DNA of 64,000 nt from an uncultured Paracoccaceae bacterium (GTDB lineage: Bacteria > Pseudomonadota > Alphaproteobacteria > Rhodobacterales > Rhodobacteraceae), in the NCBI GenBank assembly GCA_947503175.1, contig CANNCO010000001.1, forward strand, positions 248,001-312,000. The letters are read 5' to 3'. Both the position numbers and the translations under genes were made by a program. Shown here one piece after another: positions 1-8,430 of this stretch. The notes under the pieces are model-generated. The model saw nothing but the letters and a program-made list of their open reading frames with translations, was not told the origin of the DNA and ran no database searches. Position 1 is the first letter of the stretch. Every line of letters starts with the position of its first letter.

Positions 1-1
1 G

Positions 2-430
2 CTTGAGCTTTACGAACGCCCCAACAGCGAATTCGTCGCCCAGTTCATCGGATCGCCCGCCATGTGTCTTCTGGACGGCGAAATCATCGAGACGGGCGAG
101 CGGACCCGCGTTCAGATCGACGGCGAAGGCATCGCCGTTTCAAACATCCCATCGCGCCCCGACGACATGGGCAAACGCGTGCGCGTCGGCATTCGGCCCG
201 AGGATTTCGTCGAAACCGAGGGCGACAGCATCTATGACGGCCGTGTCGATTACGTCGAGGCGCTGGGCGAATTGACGATCCTCTATTTCGAGGCGCGCGA
301 GAACGGCGATCAGGTTCTGGCGAAACTTCCCGGCATCCATTCCGAAGTGCGCGGTCAGGAAGTCAAGCTGACCGCCGATCCCGCGAAAGTGCATGTCTTC
401 ATGGACGGTATCTCGCTGCTATACCGCTAG
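2..430 (+). CDS. Sugar-type ABC transporter ATP-binding protein, C-terminal part
   Basis: The 3' end of a MalK/UgpC-type ATPase that would power uptake of a sugar, polyol or glycerol-phosphate; the 5' part lies before the window. The reading frame is open from base 2 and begins with LELYERPNSEFVAQFIGSPAM, the hinge sequence that follows the ATPase core in this family. The remaining residues form the TOBE/OB-fold regulatory domain, including the typical VGIRPEDF motif, and end at a TAG. Walker motifs are not visible because they lie upstream. The stop is 8 bp from the convergent dehydrogenase gene, so this is probably the last gene of its transport operon. The substrate cannot be told from this fragment. 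Confidence 0.9.
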   Translation, partial: LELYERPNSEFVAQFIGSPAMCLLDGEIIETGERTRVQIDGEGIAVSNIPSRPDDMGKRVRVGIRPEDFVETEGDSIYDGRVDYVEALGELTILYFEARENGDQVLAKLPGIHSEVRGQEVKLTADPAKVHVFMDGISLLYR

Positions 431-437
431 GGGCGCG

Positions 438-1313
438 TCACCGGGTCGGAACCGGCACGTCGCCCCGGTAGTCGTAGAACCCGCGTTCGGATTTCCGGCC
501 CAGCCATCCGGCCTCGACATATTTCGTCAAAAGCGGGCAGGGGCGGTATTTCGTATCCGCCAGCCCGTCATGCAGCACGTTCATGATCGCAAGGCAGGTA
601 TCCAGCCCGATGAAATCCGCAAGCTCCAAGGGCCCCATCGGGTGGTTCGTCCCAAGCTTCATGGCACCGTCGATCGACGACACATTACCCACACCTTCAT
701 AAAGCGTATAGACCGCCTCGTTGATCATCGGCATCAGGATGCGGTTCACGATGAAGGCCGGGAAATCCTCCGCCGTGGCCGATGTCTTGCCCAGCTTCTC
801 GACCACCCCGTGCAGCGCCTGATAGGTCTCTTCGTCCGTCGCGATCCCGCGGATCAGTTCGACCAACTGCATCACCGGCACGGGGTTCATGAAATGGAAC
901 CCCATGAACTTCTCGGGCCGGTCCGTCCGGCTCGCCAGCCGCGTAATCGAGATCGAGGATGTGTTCGATGTCAGAATCGTCTCGGGCCGCAGATGCGGTA
1001 CCAGATCCTCGAAGATCGCGACCTTCACCGTCTCGCGCTCTGTCGCCGCCTCGATGATCAGGTCCGTCTGGCCCAGATCGGTCAGGGTCATCGTCGTCTT
1101 GATCCGCTTCAGCGCCGCCGCCTGATCGGCCTCGGCGATCTTTCCGCGGGCCACCTGACGGCCCATATTGCCCTCGATGATCTCCAGCGCCCGGTCAAGG
1201 CTGTCACGGCTGACATCGGTCAGAAGAACGTCATAGCCCGCCACGGCAAAGACATGGGCAATGCCGTTGCCCATCTGCCCGGCGCCGACCACTCCGACCG
1301 ATTGAATCTCCAT
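438..1313 (-). CDS. 3-hydroxybutyryl-CoA (3-hydroxyacyl-CoA) dehydrogenase
   Basis: NAD-dependent oxidation of (S)-3-hydroxyacyl-CoA to 3-ketoacyl-CoA, used in butyrate, PHB and fatty-acid metabolism in the cytosol. The 291-residue length fits the single-domain HBDH family. The N-terminus has the dinucleotide-binding glycine motif (VGVVGAGQMGNGIA, about residues 7-20). The catalytic His lies in GFHFMNPVPVMQLVEL, and the C-terminal dimerisation domain has the usual NHPMGPLELADFIGLD. ATG start. It is transcribed away from the DUF6473-like gene. The etfBA genes about 1 kb away encode the electron acceptor of acyl-CoA dehydrogenases, which suggests a beta-oxidation neighbourhood. Symbols paaH, hbdA or fadB2 would all be guesses. 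Confidence 0.92.
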   Translation of the reverse strand: MEIQSVGVVGAGQMGNGIAHVFAVAGYDVLLTDVSRDSLDRALEIIEGNMGRQVARGKIAEADQAAALKRIKTTMTLTDLGQTDLIIEAATERETVKVAIFEDLVPHLRPETILTSNTSSISITRLASRTDRPEKFMGFHFMNPVPVMQLVELIRGIATDEETYQALHGVVEKLGKTSATAEDFPAFIVNRILMPMINEAVYTLYEGVGNVSSIDGAMKLGTNHPMGPLELADFIGLDTCLAIMNVLHDGLADTKYRPCPLLTKYVEAGWLGRKSERGFYDYRGDVPVPTR

Positions 1314-1458
1314 CTTCAGAACCTTTCCTGCCTGTCGCCGGACTTTATGCGGCAGTGCAGCGCGGGTGCAAGGGCGAAGCGACCCCGCCGCCCTTAGGCA
1401 TTTGGCAATACTTGGATGTCACAACCATGCGTGGTGAGACATTCCAGGGGTGGAATAG

Positions 1459-2280
1459 ATGGCTTATGAGCGCCTTGTTGAGGGCAAATTGGACTATGCT
1501 CCCTGCCGATACGGCAGTTCGAAACTGCTGTTCCGGGGGCCGCGTTGCGATATGTCGCGCGATTACGTCGCCTTTCTCGGCTCGACCGAAACCTACGGCA
1601 AGTTCATCGAAACGCCGTTTCCCGAACTCTTCGCAGAGCAGGCGGGCATCGCCGCCCTGAACCTCGGCAGTGTCAATGCGGGCATCGACGCGTTCCATGA
1701 CGATCCGACGATTGCCGAGCTGTGCCGGGGTGCCCGCGCCTGCGTCATTCAGGTCATGGGCGCGCATAAGCTGTCGAACCGTTACTACTCGGTCCACACG
1801 CGGCGGAACGACCGTTTCCTCTATGCCTCCGACGATCTGCGCACGCTTTATCCAGAGGTCGATTTCGCCGATATCCACTTCACCCGGCATCTGCTGAGCG
1901 TTCTGCTCGACATCTGCCCGGAACGGTTCAGGGCCATCCGGCATGAACTGACCGAGGTCTGGGTGCAGCGTATGGATGACCTGCTGGAGCGGATCGGCAG
2001 GCCTGCCGCGCTCTTGTGGCTGTCCAGCCGCAACCCCGAAGACCCCGCGTCGGCCCCCAGTGATCCCGATCCCCTCTTCGTAACCAAAGAGATGATCGAC
2101 CGGCTGGGCAAGAAAACATCGAAGCTGATCAGGGTCGCAATCCCGCCGCGTGATCCCGAGGCCGCGCCGGAAGGCATGGTGTTTTCCGAACTGGAGATTG
2201 CTATGGCGCGGGAACTGCCGGGCCCGCGCACCCATCGCGTCGTGGCCCAACTCGTCGAACAGGCGCTCAGCCAGACCTGA
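1459..2280 (+). CDS. DUF6473-like protein of unknown function
   Basis: A 273-residue soluble protein with no signal peptide or membrane segment. It opens with YGSSKLLFRGPRCDM and FLGSTETYGKF and continues with GSVNAGIDAF and QVMGAHKLSNRYY. I recognise this pattern as a family common in Rhodobacterales (DUF6473), which resembles SGNH-hydrolase-like or sulfotransferase-associated proteins. No catalytic role is established, and I assign none. The ATG at 1459 follows an acceptable purine-rich stretch (gggtggaatag). The gene is divergent from the dehydrogenase and convergent with etfA, separated from it by a bidirectional terminator. Confidence 0.75.
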   Translation: MAYERLVEGKLDYAPCRYGSSKLLFRGPRCDMSRDYVAFLGSTETYGKFIETPFPELFAEQAGIAALNLGSVNAGIDAFHDDPTIAELCRGARACVIQVMGAHKLSNRYYSVHTRRNDRFLYASDDLRTLYPEVDFADIHFTRHLLSVLLDICPERFRAIRHELTEVWVQRMDDLLERIGRPAALLWLSSRNPEDPASAPSDPDPLFVTKEMIDRLGKKTSKLIRVAIPPRDPEAAPEGMVFSELEIAMARELPGPRTHRVVAQLVEQALSQT

Positions 2281-2292
2281 TCGCAAAAGAAA

Positions 2293-2323
2293 ACGCCCTG
2301 CGAACCAGTGTCCGACAGGGCGT
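2293..2323. terminator. Bidirectional intrinsic terminator between the 1459-2280 gene and etfA
   Basis: The 8-bp arms ACGCCCTG (2293-2300) and CAGGGCGT (2316-2323) enclose a 15-nt loop. On the minus strand, after etfA, the stem is followed directly by TTTCTTTT. On the plus strand a T-rich CTTTTCTTT lies a few bases beyond. It is placed to end both convergent transcripts. Confidence 0.75.
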
Positions 2324-2348
2324 CATTGGTCTTTTCTTTGAAAAGCGG

Positions 2349-3275
2349 TCAGAGCTTCTCCATCAACTCCGGCACAGCGGTAAAGAGGTCGGCCACAAGC
2401 CCGTAATCGGCCACCTGAAAGATCGGCGCCTCTTCGTCCTTGTTGATCGCGACGATCACCTTGGAATCCTTCATCCCCGCAAGGTGCTGGATCGCGCCCG
2501 AGATGCCGACAGCAATATACAACTCCGGTGCCACGACCTTGCCGGTCTGACCCACCTGCCAGTCGTTCGGCGCATAGCCGGAATCGACCGCGGCACGCGA
2601 CGCGCCGACAGCCGCGCCCAGCTTGTCCGCCAGCTTCTCGATCATCGCGAAATCGTCTTCCGATCCCACGCCACGTCCCCCCGAAACGACAATCCCGGCA
2701 CTCGTCAGCTCGGGACGGTCGCTTGCCGCTACCTTGTCCTCTACCCATTCCGACAGGCCCGGATCGGCCACGGCGGAAATCGTCTCGACCGGGGCCGAAC
2801 CGCCTGTTTCGGCAGCATCGAAGGTCGATGTCCGGAACGACACGACCTTTTTCGCGTCCGAGGACTGAACCGTCTGCACGGCGTTGCCCGCATAGATCGG
2901 ACGCTCGAACGTATTGCCGTCGACAACCGCCGACACGTCCGAGATCACCATCGCATCCAGAAGTGCTGCCACGCGGGGCAGGACGTTCTTGGCATCCGTC
3001 GTTGCCGGGGCCACGATATGCTCGTAATCGCCCGCCAGCGACACGATCAGCGCCGCTGTCGGTTCGGCCAGCCGGTGACCCAGCGACGGATCTTCCGCCA
3101 CCAGAACCTTCGACACACCGTTGATCGTAGCAGCGGTTGCGGCTGCATCGGCTGCCGTGGCACCCGCCGCGAGAACCGTCACATCGCCCAGCATCTTGGC
3201 CGCTGTCACCGCCTTCGCGGTTGCGTCCATCGCCAGTTCACCATCGGTGATTTCCGCCAGAAGAAGAACCGCCAT
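2349..3275 (-). CDS. etfA: Electron transfer flavoprotein alpha subunit
   Basis: Alpha subunit of the ETF heterodimer, which carries electrons from acyl-CoA and other flavin dehydrogenases to ETF:ubiquinone oxidoreductase. The 308-residue length is normal. The C-terminal FAD domain is intact: [12 protein letters not shown] (around residue 200), the [21 protein letters not shown] segment and the terminal [11 protein letters not shown]. Its ATG overlaps the etfB stop by one base (TGATG), so the subunits are translationally coupled. The operon order etfB-etfA is the usual one in alphaproteobacteria. A terminator lies about 25 bp after the stop. Confidence 0.97.
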   Translation of the reverse strand: MAVLLLAEITDGELAMDATAKAVTAAKMLGDVTVLAAGATAADAAATAATINGVSKVLVAEDPSLGHRLAEPTAALIVSLAGDYEHIVAPATTDAKNVLPRVAALLDAMVISDVSAVVDGNTFERPIYAGNAVQTVQSSDAKKVVSFRTSTFDAAETGGSAPVETISAVADPGLSEWVEDKVAASDRPELTSAGIVVSGGRGVGSEDDFAMIEKLADKLGAAVGASRAAVDSGYAPNDWQVGQTGKVVAPELYIAVGISGAIQHLAGMKDSKVIVAINKDEEAPIFQVADYGLVADLFTAVPELMEKL

Positions 3276-4036
3276 CAGATCACCCCCGCTTCGTCTTTAA
3301 GTTTTTCCACCAGTTCGTCCACCGAACTGACCATGACCCCGGCCTTGCGGCCCGCAGGCTCGACCGTCTTGGTGATCGTCAGGCGCGGCGTGACGTCGAC
3401 GCCGTAATCGGCGGGCGTCTTTTGATCCAGCGGCTTCTTCTTCGCTTTCATGATGTTCGGCAGCGACGCATAGCGCGGCTCGTTCAGCCGCAGGTCCACG
3501 CTGATGATCGCGGGCATCTTCACCTTGATCGTCTGCAAGCCGCCATCGACCTCGCGAGTCACCAGCGCGCTGTCGCCGTCGATTTCGACGCCCGAGGCGA
3601 ACGTCGCCTGCGCCCAGCCGGTCAGCGCCGCCAGCATCTGGCCGGTCGCGTTCATGTCATTGTCGATCGCTTGCTTGCCGCAAAGCACGACACCAGGCTG
3701 TTCCTCGTCGATCACGGCTTTCAGAAGCTTGGCCACAGCCAAAGGCTCGATATCCGTGTGCACGTCATCGGCGGCCACGATCAGGATCGCCCGATCCGCA
3801 CCCATGGCCAGCGCCGTGCGCAGCGTTTCCTGTGCCTTCTCGACGCCAATCGATACCGCGACGACCTCTTCCGCCGTGCCCGCTTCGCGCAGGCGAATAG
3901 CCTCTTCCACGGCGATCTCGTCGAACGGGTTCATCGACATCTTGACGTTGGCGAGATCGACCCCGGTTCCGTCCGCCTTCACGCGAACCTTCACGTTGTA
4001 ATCGATCACGCGTTTCACAGGCACAAGCACCTTCAT
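3275..4036 (-). CDS. etfB: Electron transfer flavoprotein beta subunit
   Basis: Beta subunit of ETF, binding AMP and contacting partner dehydrogenases. It begins [19 protein letters not shown] and contains the partner-recognition region ([22 protein letters not shown]), both hallmarks of the family. At 253 residues it is standard in length. I chose the ATG at 4036 because it has a GGAGAG ribosome site 8 bases upstream and starts exactly where family members do; an in-frame ATG 30 bases upstream would add a non-conserved leader. It is the first gene of the etfBA pair. Confidence 0.97.
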   Translation of the reverse strand: MKVLVPVKRVIDYNVKVRVKADGTGVDLANVKMSMNPFDEIAVEEAIRLREAGTAEEVVAVSIGVEKAQETLRTALAMGADRAILIVAADDVHTDIEPLAVAKLLKAVIDEEQPGVVLCGKQAIDNDMNATGQMLAALTGWAQATFASGVEIDGDSALVTREVDGGLQTIKVKMPAIISVDLRLNEPRYASLPNIMKAKKKPLDQKTPADYGVDVTPRLTITKTVEPAGRKAGVMVSSVDELVEKLKDEAGVI

Positions 4037-4179
4037 TGCGCATCTCTCCATCGGTTTCGGGCGCATTAGCGCCGGATAATCGCGACGGTGTTATCGCGGA
4101 GCGGTCTGGGAAAACAGTGCAAAATCGACGCGCCATGTCGTATCGACGCCGCGTCGTTTGATTTTCTGGGGTTTCGCGG

Positions 4180-4869
4180 TCAGCCGGGAAGGGACACGCT
4201 ACCTGCCCGGCGGAGGAGCTCAACCACCAGTGCCGCATAGCACACCACCGTCGCGGCGAGCACGAACACATGCCAGATCGTGTTGTGAAAGGGCAGGCGT
4301 TCCCAGACCAGAAAGGCAACGCCCGCGGTATACAGTCCGCCACCAACCAGAAGCAGGATCAGAACCGGGCCCGACAGGCTCCAGACCAGTGGCCCGCCGC
4401 CCACTACGCCCGCCCAGCCAAGCGCCAGATAGGCTGCAATCGCCAGCCATTTGAACCGCCCCGGCGCGAACAGAACCAGTGAGGCGCCGCCGATCGCAAC
4501 GCCCCAGATACCCGTCAGAAACCACCCGGCATGGCTGCCCGACAAGATCACGAACGGAGTGTAGGTACCTGCAATCTTGAAATAAATCGCGCTCTGATCG
4601 ATCCGCCGCAGGACAGTTTTCCAGCCCGGCACGGTGACCATGTTGTAAAGCGCCGAACAGGTCAGCATCGCCAGAAGCGTGATCACATAGATGCCCATCG
4701 CGCCGACAATCCCGGCCTCGCCGATCCACAGGGCGGCCAGTGTCACGATCACCGGCCCGCCGACCAGCGCAAATGCGATGCCCGAGACATGGATCACTGC
4801 ATCCGAAACATACTCGGCACGGCTGTAAACGGGCGGTTTGCGGGCAAGCATCGGCAGACTCGCGGTCAA
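4180..4869 (-). CDS. Hemolysin III / PAQR-family integral membrane protein
   Basis: A 229-residue seven-helix membrane protein of the HlyIII (YqfA/TrhA, PAQR) family, whose bacterial members are linked to membrane-lipid homeostasis rather than true haemolysis. Family marks are RRIDQSAIYFKIAGTYTPF (mid-protein) and FHNTIWHVFVLAATVVCYAAL (last helix, with the HxxxH pair). Two positions usually occupied by His differ: the motif after SALY is Asn and DHSAIY reads DQSAIY, so part of the predicted metal site is altered. It sits upstream of etfBA on the same strand, with 143 bp between them. Confidence 0.88.
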   Translation of the reverse strand: MTASLPMLARKPPVYSRAEYVSDAVIHVSGIAFALVGGPVIVTLAALWIGEAGIVGAMGIYVITLLAMLTCSALYNMVTVPGWKTVLRRIDQSAIYFKIAGTYTPFVILSGSHAGWFLTGIWGVAIGGASLVLFAPGRFKWLAIAAYLALGWAGVVGGGPLVWSLSGPVLILLLVGGGLYTAGVAFLVWERLPFHNTIWHVFVLAATVVCYAALVVELLRRAGSVSLPG

Positions 4870-5000
4870 TGGTGCGGAGCCTCAGCCTACAGCCTAAATC
4901 CCGTTCGTCAAAACCTGTGCCGGTTGACGCAACGGTACCCGATCGTTCCAGAAACCGCGGTTCTGCGCTATGAACGGCGGGTGCTTCGAAAGGGAAACCC

Positions 5001-5372
5001 ATGGAAAAAGTAACCGGGATCGGCGGATTCTTCTTCCCGTCGAAAGACAAAAAGGCGCTGGCCGAATGGTATCGCGCTAACCTTGGAATCGATCTCGTCC
5101 CCGACGACTACGAAACCAAACCCTGGCAACAAGAGGCCGGAACCACGGTCTTCGCACCCTTCACAACCGTGAAGGATCCGGTCACCGACAAGGAACATCC
5201 CTTCATGCTGAACTTCCGGGTCCGCGACCTCGACGCGATGATCGCGCAGCTCGAAGCCGCCGGAACCAGGGTCACGCGTGAGCCCGAGGATCATCCCAAT
5301 GGCCGGTTCGCCTGGACCAACGATCCCGAAGGCAACCCGATCGAGCTGTGGGAGCCGGACGAACCCTTCTAA
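5001..5372 (+). CDS. VOC-family (glyoxalase/bleomycin-resistance fold) protein
   Basis: A 123-residue single-module vicinal-oxygen-chelate protein. Two betaalphabetabetabeta units are visible: VTGIGGFFFPSKDKKALAEWYRANLGI and FRVRDLDAMIAQLEAAG, ending DPEGNPIELWEP, where the Glu is a usual metal ligand. The first-unit His found in true glyoxalases is absent (GGFFFP), so a metal-dependent glyoxalase I activity is doubtful. It stands alone, divergent from the HlyIII gene and convergent with the adenosyltransferase gene. Its start is supported by GAAAGGG seven bases upstream. Confidence 0.85.
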   Translation: MEKVTGIGGFFFPSKDKKALAEWYRANLGIDLVPDDYETKPWQQEAGTTVFAPFTTVKDPVTDKEHPFMLNFRVRDLDAMIAQLEAAGTRVTREPEDHPNGRFAWTNDPEGNPIELWEPDEPF

Positions 5373-5406
5373 AGCGAGTTGCGATTCATATCAAATGCAA
5401 AGCGCT

Positions 5407-5979
5407 CTAACGGTTCGCCCCCGGCACCCAAAGCACGTCGTCCTTGCCGCCGTTATTGACGACCCGGCCCGCGACAAAAAACCAGTCCGACAGGCGGTTG
5501 AGGTACTTTACCGCTGCCGGGTTCACCGACTCCATCGTTGCCAGTTCCACCGTCATCCGCTCCGCCCGTCGCGAGACCGTCCGGCAAAGGTGCAGATGCG
5601 CGGCCAGCGCCGATCCGCCGGGCAGGATGAACGACCGCAGGGGTTCCAAATCGGCATTCATCCTGTCGATCTCGGATTCAAGCCGCGCCACCTGCGCATC
5701 AGACATGCGCAGGGGCGGGTATTCGGCCTCGGCGTCCTTTTCCATATCCGGACGGCACAGATCGGCGCCCAGGTCGAACATGTCGTTCTGGATCATCGAC
5801 AGCATTGCATCCATCTCGCCCGATGCATGCTGACGCGCCAGTCCGATCGTCGCGTTGGCCTCGTCGACAGTACCATAGGCCGAGACCCGCATGGAATGCT
5901 TCGCGACCCTCGCGCCATTGCCCAGGGCGGTTTCGCCGGCATCGCCGGTTTTCGTATAGATCTTGTTCAGAACAACCAT
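5407..5979 (-). CDS. Cob(I)yrinic acid a,c-diamide adenosyltransferase, PduO type
   Basis: Transfers the 5'-deoxyadenosyl group of ATP to cob(I)alamin, the last step in making adenosylcobalamin. The 190 residues carry the PduO family motifs: TKTGDAGETALGNG at the N-terminus (ATP binding), the SAYGTVDEANATIG segment, and FILPGGSALAAHLHLCRTVSRRAER with the conserved Arg/Glu pair. A helix bundle ends with NRLSDWFFVAGR. It lies 3 bp downstream of the 66-residue membrane protein gene and is probably cotranscribed with it. Functional symbols in use include cobO and pduO; I leave the symbol blank. Confidence 0.93.
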   Translation of the reverse strand: MVVLNKIYTKTGDAGETALGNGARVAKHSMRVSAYGTVDEANATIGLARQHASGEMDAMLSMIQNDMFDLGADLCRPDMEKDAEAEYPPLRMSDAQVARLESEIDRMNADLEPLRSFILPGGSALAAHLHLCRTVSRRAERMTVELATMESVNPAAVKYLNRLSDWFFVAGRVVNNGGKDDVLWVPGANR

Positions 5980-5982
5980 CTG

Positions 5983-6183
5983 CTAGTTCCCCGTTCCGCG
6001 CCACGCGACGTAGCCGAGGATCAGAACCACGGCGATGAACTGCGCCGCCAGCCTGTAACGCATAATCCTGTTGGCGTGTTTCTTGTTGAACTCGCCACCC
6101 TTGGCGAAGCCGCCGATGCCGACCATCAGAATGCCCAGCACGACGAAGGCCGAGACGACGACGATGACAAGAAATGGGTCCAC
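5983..6183 (-). CDS. Twin transmembrane helix small protein (HIG1-domain-like)
   Basis: A 66-residue inner-membrane protein with two hydrophobic helices (about residues 4-23 and 45-60) joined by a basic loop, GGEFNKKHANRIMRYR. This arrangement matches the small HIG1-like proteins of alphaproteobacteria, related to cytochrome oxidase assembly factors. I use the GTG start at 6183 because a perfect AGGAGG lies 8 bases upstream; the longer in-frame reading has no such site and an unlikely arginine-rich leader. It directly precedes the adenosyltransferase gene. Confidence 0.82.
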   Translation of the reverse strand: MDPFLVIVVVSAFVVLGILMVGIGGFAKGGEFNKKHANRIMRYRLAAQFIAVVLILGYVAWRGTGN

Positions 6184-6838
6184 GATCTGATCCTCCTGTT
6201 TGCAGGGGGACATAGGGGGTTTATCGGGGAATGCGAAGAGAGAATCTGGGCTGTCGCAAACGCTTCCGCGGCGGGCGTGTCCGGCGGCTTGCACTATAGT
6301 GTGCTAAAGCATCGCCAAGCGCCGAAACGGCAAGGATGCAGAGAACCGGCCCGGCAAGCAGGGCAAGACACCAGCGCGGGGTCTTTGGCGCCCTAACCGG
6401 ACCAAGGCCGGCGGACGTTGGAAACACGTTCCAATCCGTGCGAATCGCACAGGGGCGAGGGACATCGTCGTCCATTGCGAGCGGTACTCCGCTAACGGCT
6501 GTTTTGTTCAGATGGGTGACATCGTTAAGACAAGCGACGTATTCTTTAAAAGTACAACGCTAATAAAAACTTCAATAAAAATATGGCATTGAGCGAAATC
6601 AAAACCGTTAACTATTCGTAGTCACGAATGGGGCGCATCGCAAGCGCCATCGTCCAAAAACGGCGTTTGGGGTGTGCCTTTTTTGTCCGAACCCGTCGCG
6701 GGTGACGGTATTTTCAGCCAGTGAGACGGCACGGCCCAGTTTTCACCCATGCCTCTTCCGCCCCAGCGCGGGATTGTCTTCAGTCGACAGAACTATTCGG
6801 TGTCCGGGCAGGGAAATCGGGCCGCACCCACGCGAATC
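6184..6838. other. 655-bp intergenic region, no supported gene
   Basis: Short frames here lack codon structure, and I see no protein worth calling. About 6540-6610 is sharply AT-rich compared with its surroundings. It is followed by a small inverted repeat (ATTCGT at 6614-6619, ACGAAT at 6624-6629) and a GGCGC/GCGCC hairpin near 6631-6650. The region probably holds the promoter of the twin-helix gene, and a small RNA cannot be excluded. Confidence 0.4.
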
Positions 6839-7675
6839 TCACGCGCCCTTGCGGATGATCCGATCCAGCGCACGGGTCGACAGAACACGCCGTGCGAACC
6901 CCATGATATAGGTCGGGCGCGTCACGTAATATCGGGGGTTCGGGCGCGGGCTCTCGACCGCATGGATCAGCTTTTCGGTCACCGCTTTCGGTGGCAACTC
7001 GAACGGATCGGGCTTCCCCGTTTCCGCATAAAGCCGCTTCATCAACCGGGCCTGATATTGCGCGGCACGCGGCGAAGCCTGCCAGTCGATCCACCGTTCG
7101 AAATGCGGGATCGAGTTTGCCCGGATGCGCGAGGTGATCGGACCGGGTTCGATCAGGCACACCTTTATGCCCGTCCCGTCCATCTCCATCCGCAGTGTAT
7201 CGGTATAGCCTTCCAGCGCGTATTTCGTCGCCACATAGGCCGCTCGCCAGTAAAGCGGTACAAATCCCAGAACCGACGAACACTGCACGATCCGGCCTGC
7301 GCCTTGCGCGCGCATCACGGGGATCACCCGCCGGGTCAGCTCATGCCAGCCAAAGAAATTCGCCTCGAAGATCGCCCGCAGCCCATCGGTCGGCAAATCC
7401 TCGACCGCACCGGGAAGCCCATAGGCTCCGTTGTTGAACAGGGCGTCAATTCTTCCGCCCGTGGCCTCCAGAACCTCGGCCAGACCGGTTTCGATGCTCG
7501 CACTGTCTTCGTAATCGATCCGGGGGCTTTCGAACCCTTCCTCGGTCAGCCGCGCGCAGTCCCCGGGCTTTCTGCAAGATGCGAAGACGCGCCAGCCCTT
7601 GTCGCGCAGACCATGTGCCGCGTCATAACCGATGCCGGACGAGCATCCCGTGATCAGAATTGAACGCTTGGTCAT
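6839..7675 (-). CDS. Short-chain dehydrogenase/reductase (SDR) family oxidoreductase
   Basis: A 278-residue classical SDR using NAD(P)H. The cofactor motif is TGCSSGIGYDAAHGL (residues about 9-23), followed by NNGAYG (variant of NNAG). The catalytic Ser is in QCSSVLG and the active-site pair in YVATKYALEG gives Tyr and Lys four residues apart. The C-terminus resembles the subfamily often annotated as retinol- or steroid-type SDR. The substrate is unknown. It lies 68 bp downstream of the SH3 protein gene on the same strand. Confidence 0.9.
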   Translation of the reverse strand: MTKRSILITGCSSGIGYDAAHGLRDKGWRVFASCRKPGDCARLTEEGFESPRIDYEDSASIETGLAEVLEATGGRIDALFNNGAYGLPGAVEDLPTDGLRAIFEANFFGWHELTRRVIPVMRAQGAGRIVQCSSVLGFVPLYWRAAYVATKYALEGYTDTLRMEMDGTGIKVCLIEPGPITSRIRANSIPHFERWIDWQASPRAAQYQARLMKRLYAETGKPDPFELPPKAVTEKLIHAVESPRPNPRYYVTRPTYIMGFARRVLSTRALDRIIRKGA

Positions 7676-7743
7676 TTCATCACCTGCCTGCCTCCCGAAA
7701 GCGGGGTACGGGGCGCAGCGTCAGTGATCAACCGAAAACCGGG

Positions 7744-8301
7744 TCAGCCGTTTACGGGGGCCACGAACTTGCCGAAAATCCATGCGGTCTTGCCCGTCTC
7801 GGGCAACCGGATACGAACCCACTCCTCACCCGTTTCCAGCACCTTTACCCGGTCGTTAAGCGCAACCTGATCCAGCACGGCATGGGACGTTCCCGGACCT
7901 GCACGCAGGTTCACCCGGCTTGCCGTCACCATCCACAGCCTGTCGTCGGATGAGATCGCGACGGGGGCGTTCGTGGCTCCGAATTCCGAAATGCGGATAA
8001 GTTCGTCACGGCCTGCCGCTTCCGCCTCGCGCGCCGCTTGAATCTCTGCGCCTCTGCGAAGCGCGATCTGGATCGCCTCGCGCGGCGTAATCACGTCGCT
8101 TTCGGCCTGTTTCGGCAAAACCGGCTCAAAGTCGAACCCGAAGGAAGCGAGAATTGTCGAGGTTTCGACCGTCTTCCCGGCGGTAGTGATCGCGTCGGGC
8201 GTTTCGGCATTGGCGCGCGCCCCCGGCGCGCCGGTCTCGGCCCCGTAAAAGGATCCTGCGGCAAACATCGCCGCCAAGGTAATCGCTGTCAGTCTCAACA
8301 T
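7744..8301 (-). CDS. Exported SH3-domain (SH3b) protein
   Basis: A 185-residue protein with an N-terminal signal peptide (MLRLTAITLAAMFAAGSFYG, then an Ala-rich processing region) and a C-terminal bacterial SH3 domain. The SH3 part is VTASRVNLRAGPGTSHAVL, DRVKVLETGEEWVRIRL and GKTAWIFGKFV, the usual fold that binds cell-wall peptides. I start at the ATG at 8301, preceded by GGAG; the same frame is open far upstream across parC but that extension is antisense to parC. It probably acts in the periplasm on or near peptidoglycan. It is divergent from parC. Confidence 0.85.
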   Translation of the reverse strand: MLRLTAITLAAMFAAGSFYGAETGAPGARANAETPDAITTAGKTVETSTILASFGFDFEPVLPKQAESDVITPREAIQIALRRGAEIQAAREAEAAGRDELIRISEFGATNAPVAISSDDRLWMVTASRVNLRAGPGTSHAVLDQVALNDRVKVLETGEEWVRIRLPETGKTAWIFGKFVAPVNG

Positions 8302-8430
8302 TTTCACTCCACGAGAGTGGTACGTATCCGTTCTAGTTGCTGACCCAACGGGGGAGCAGCGGGAAAAGTTCCCGGATCCTCCCCCTATGCCCGCTGGACG
8401 CCACGGGGACAGGGGTCTACAAGATGTGGT

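Noticed and set aside
6589-6602. FNR-like box TTGAGCGAAATCAA
   Set aside because: One half-site differs from the consensus, and no nearby gene has a suitable distance and role.
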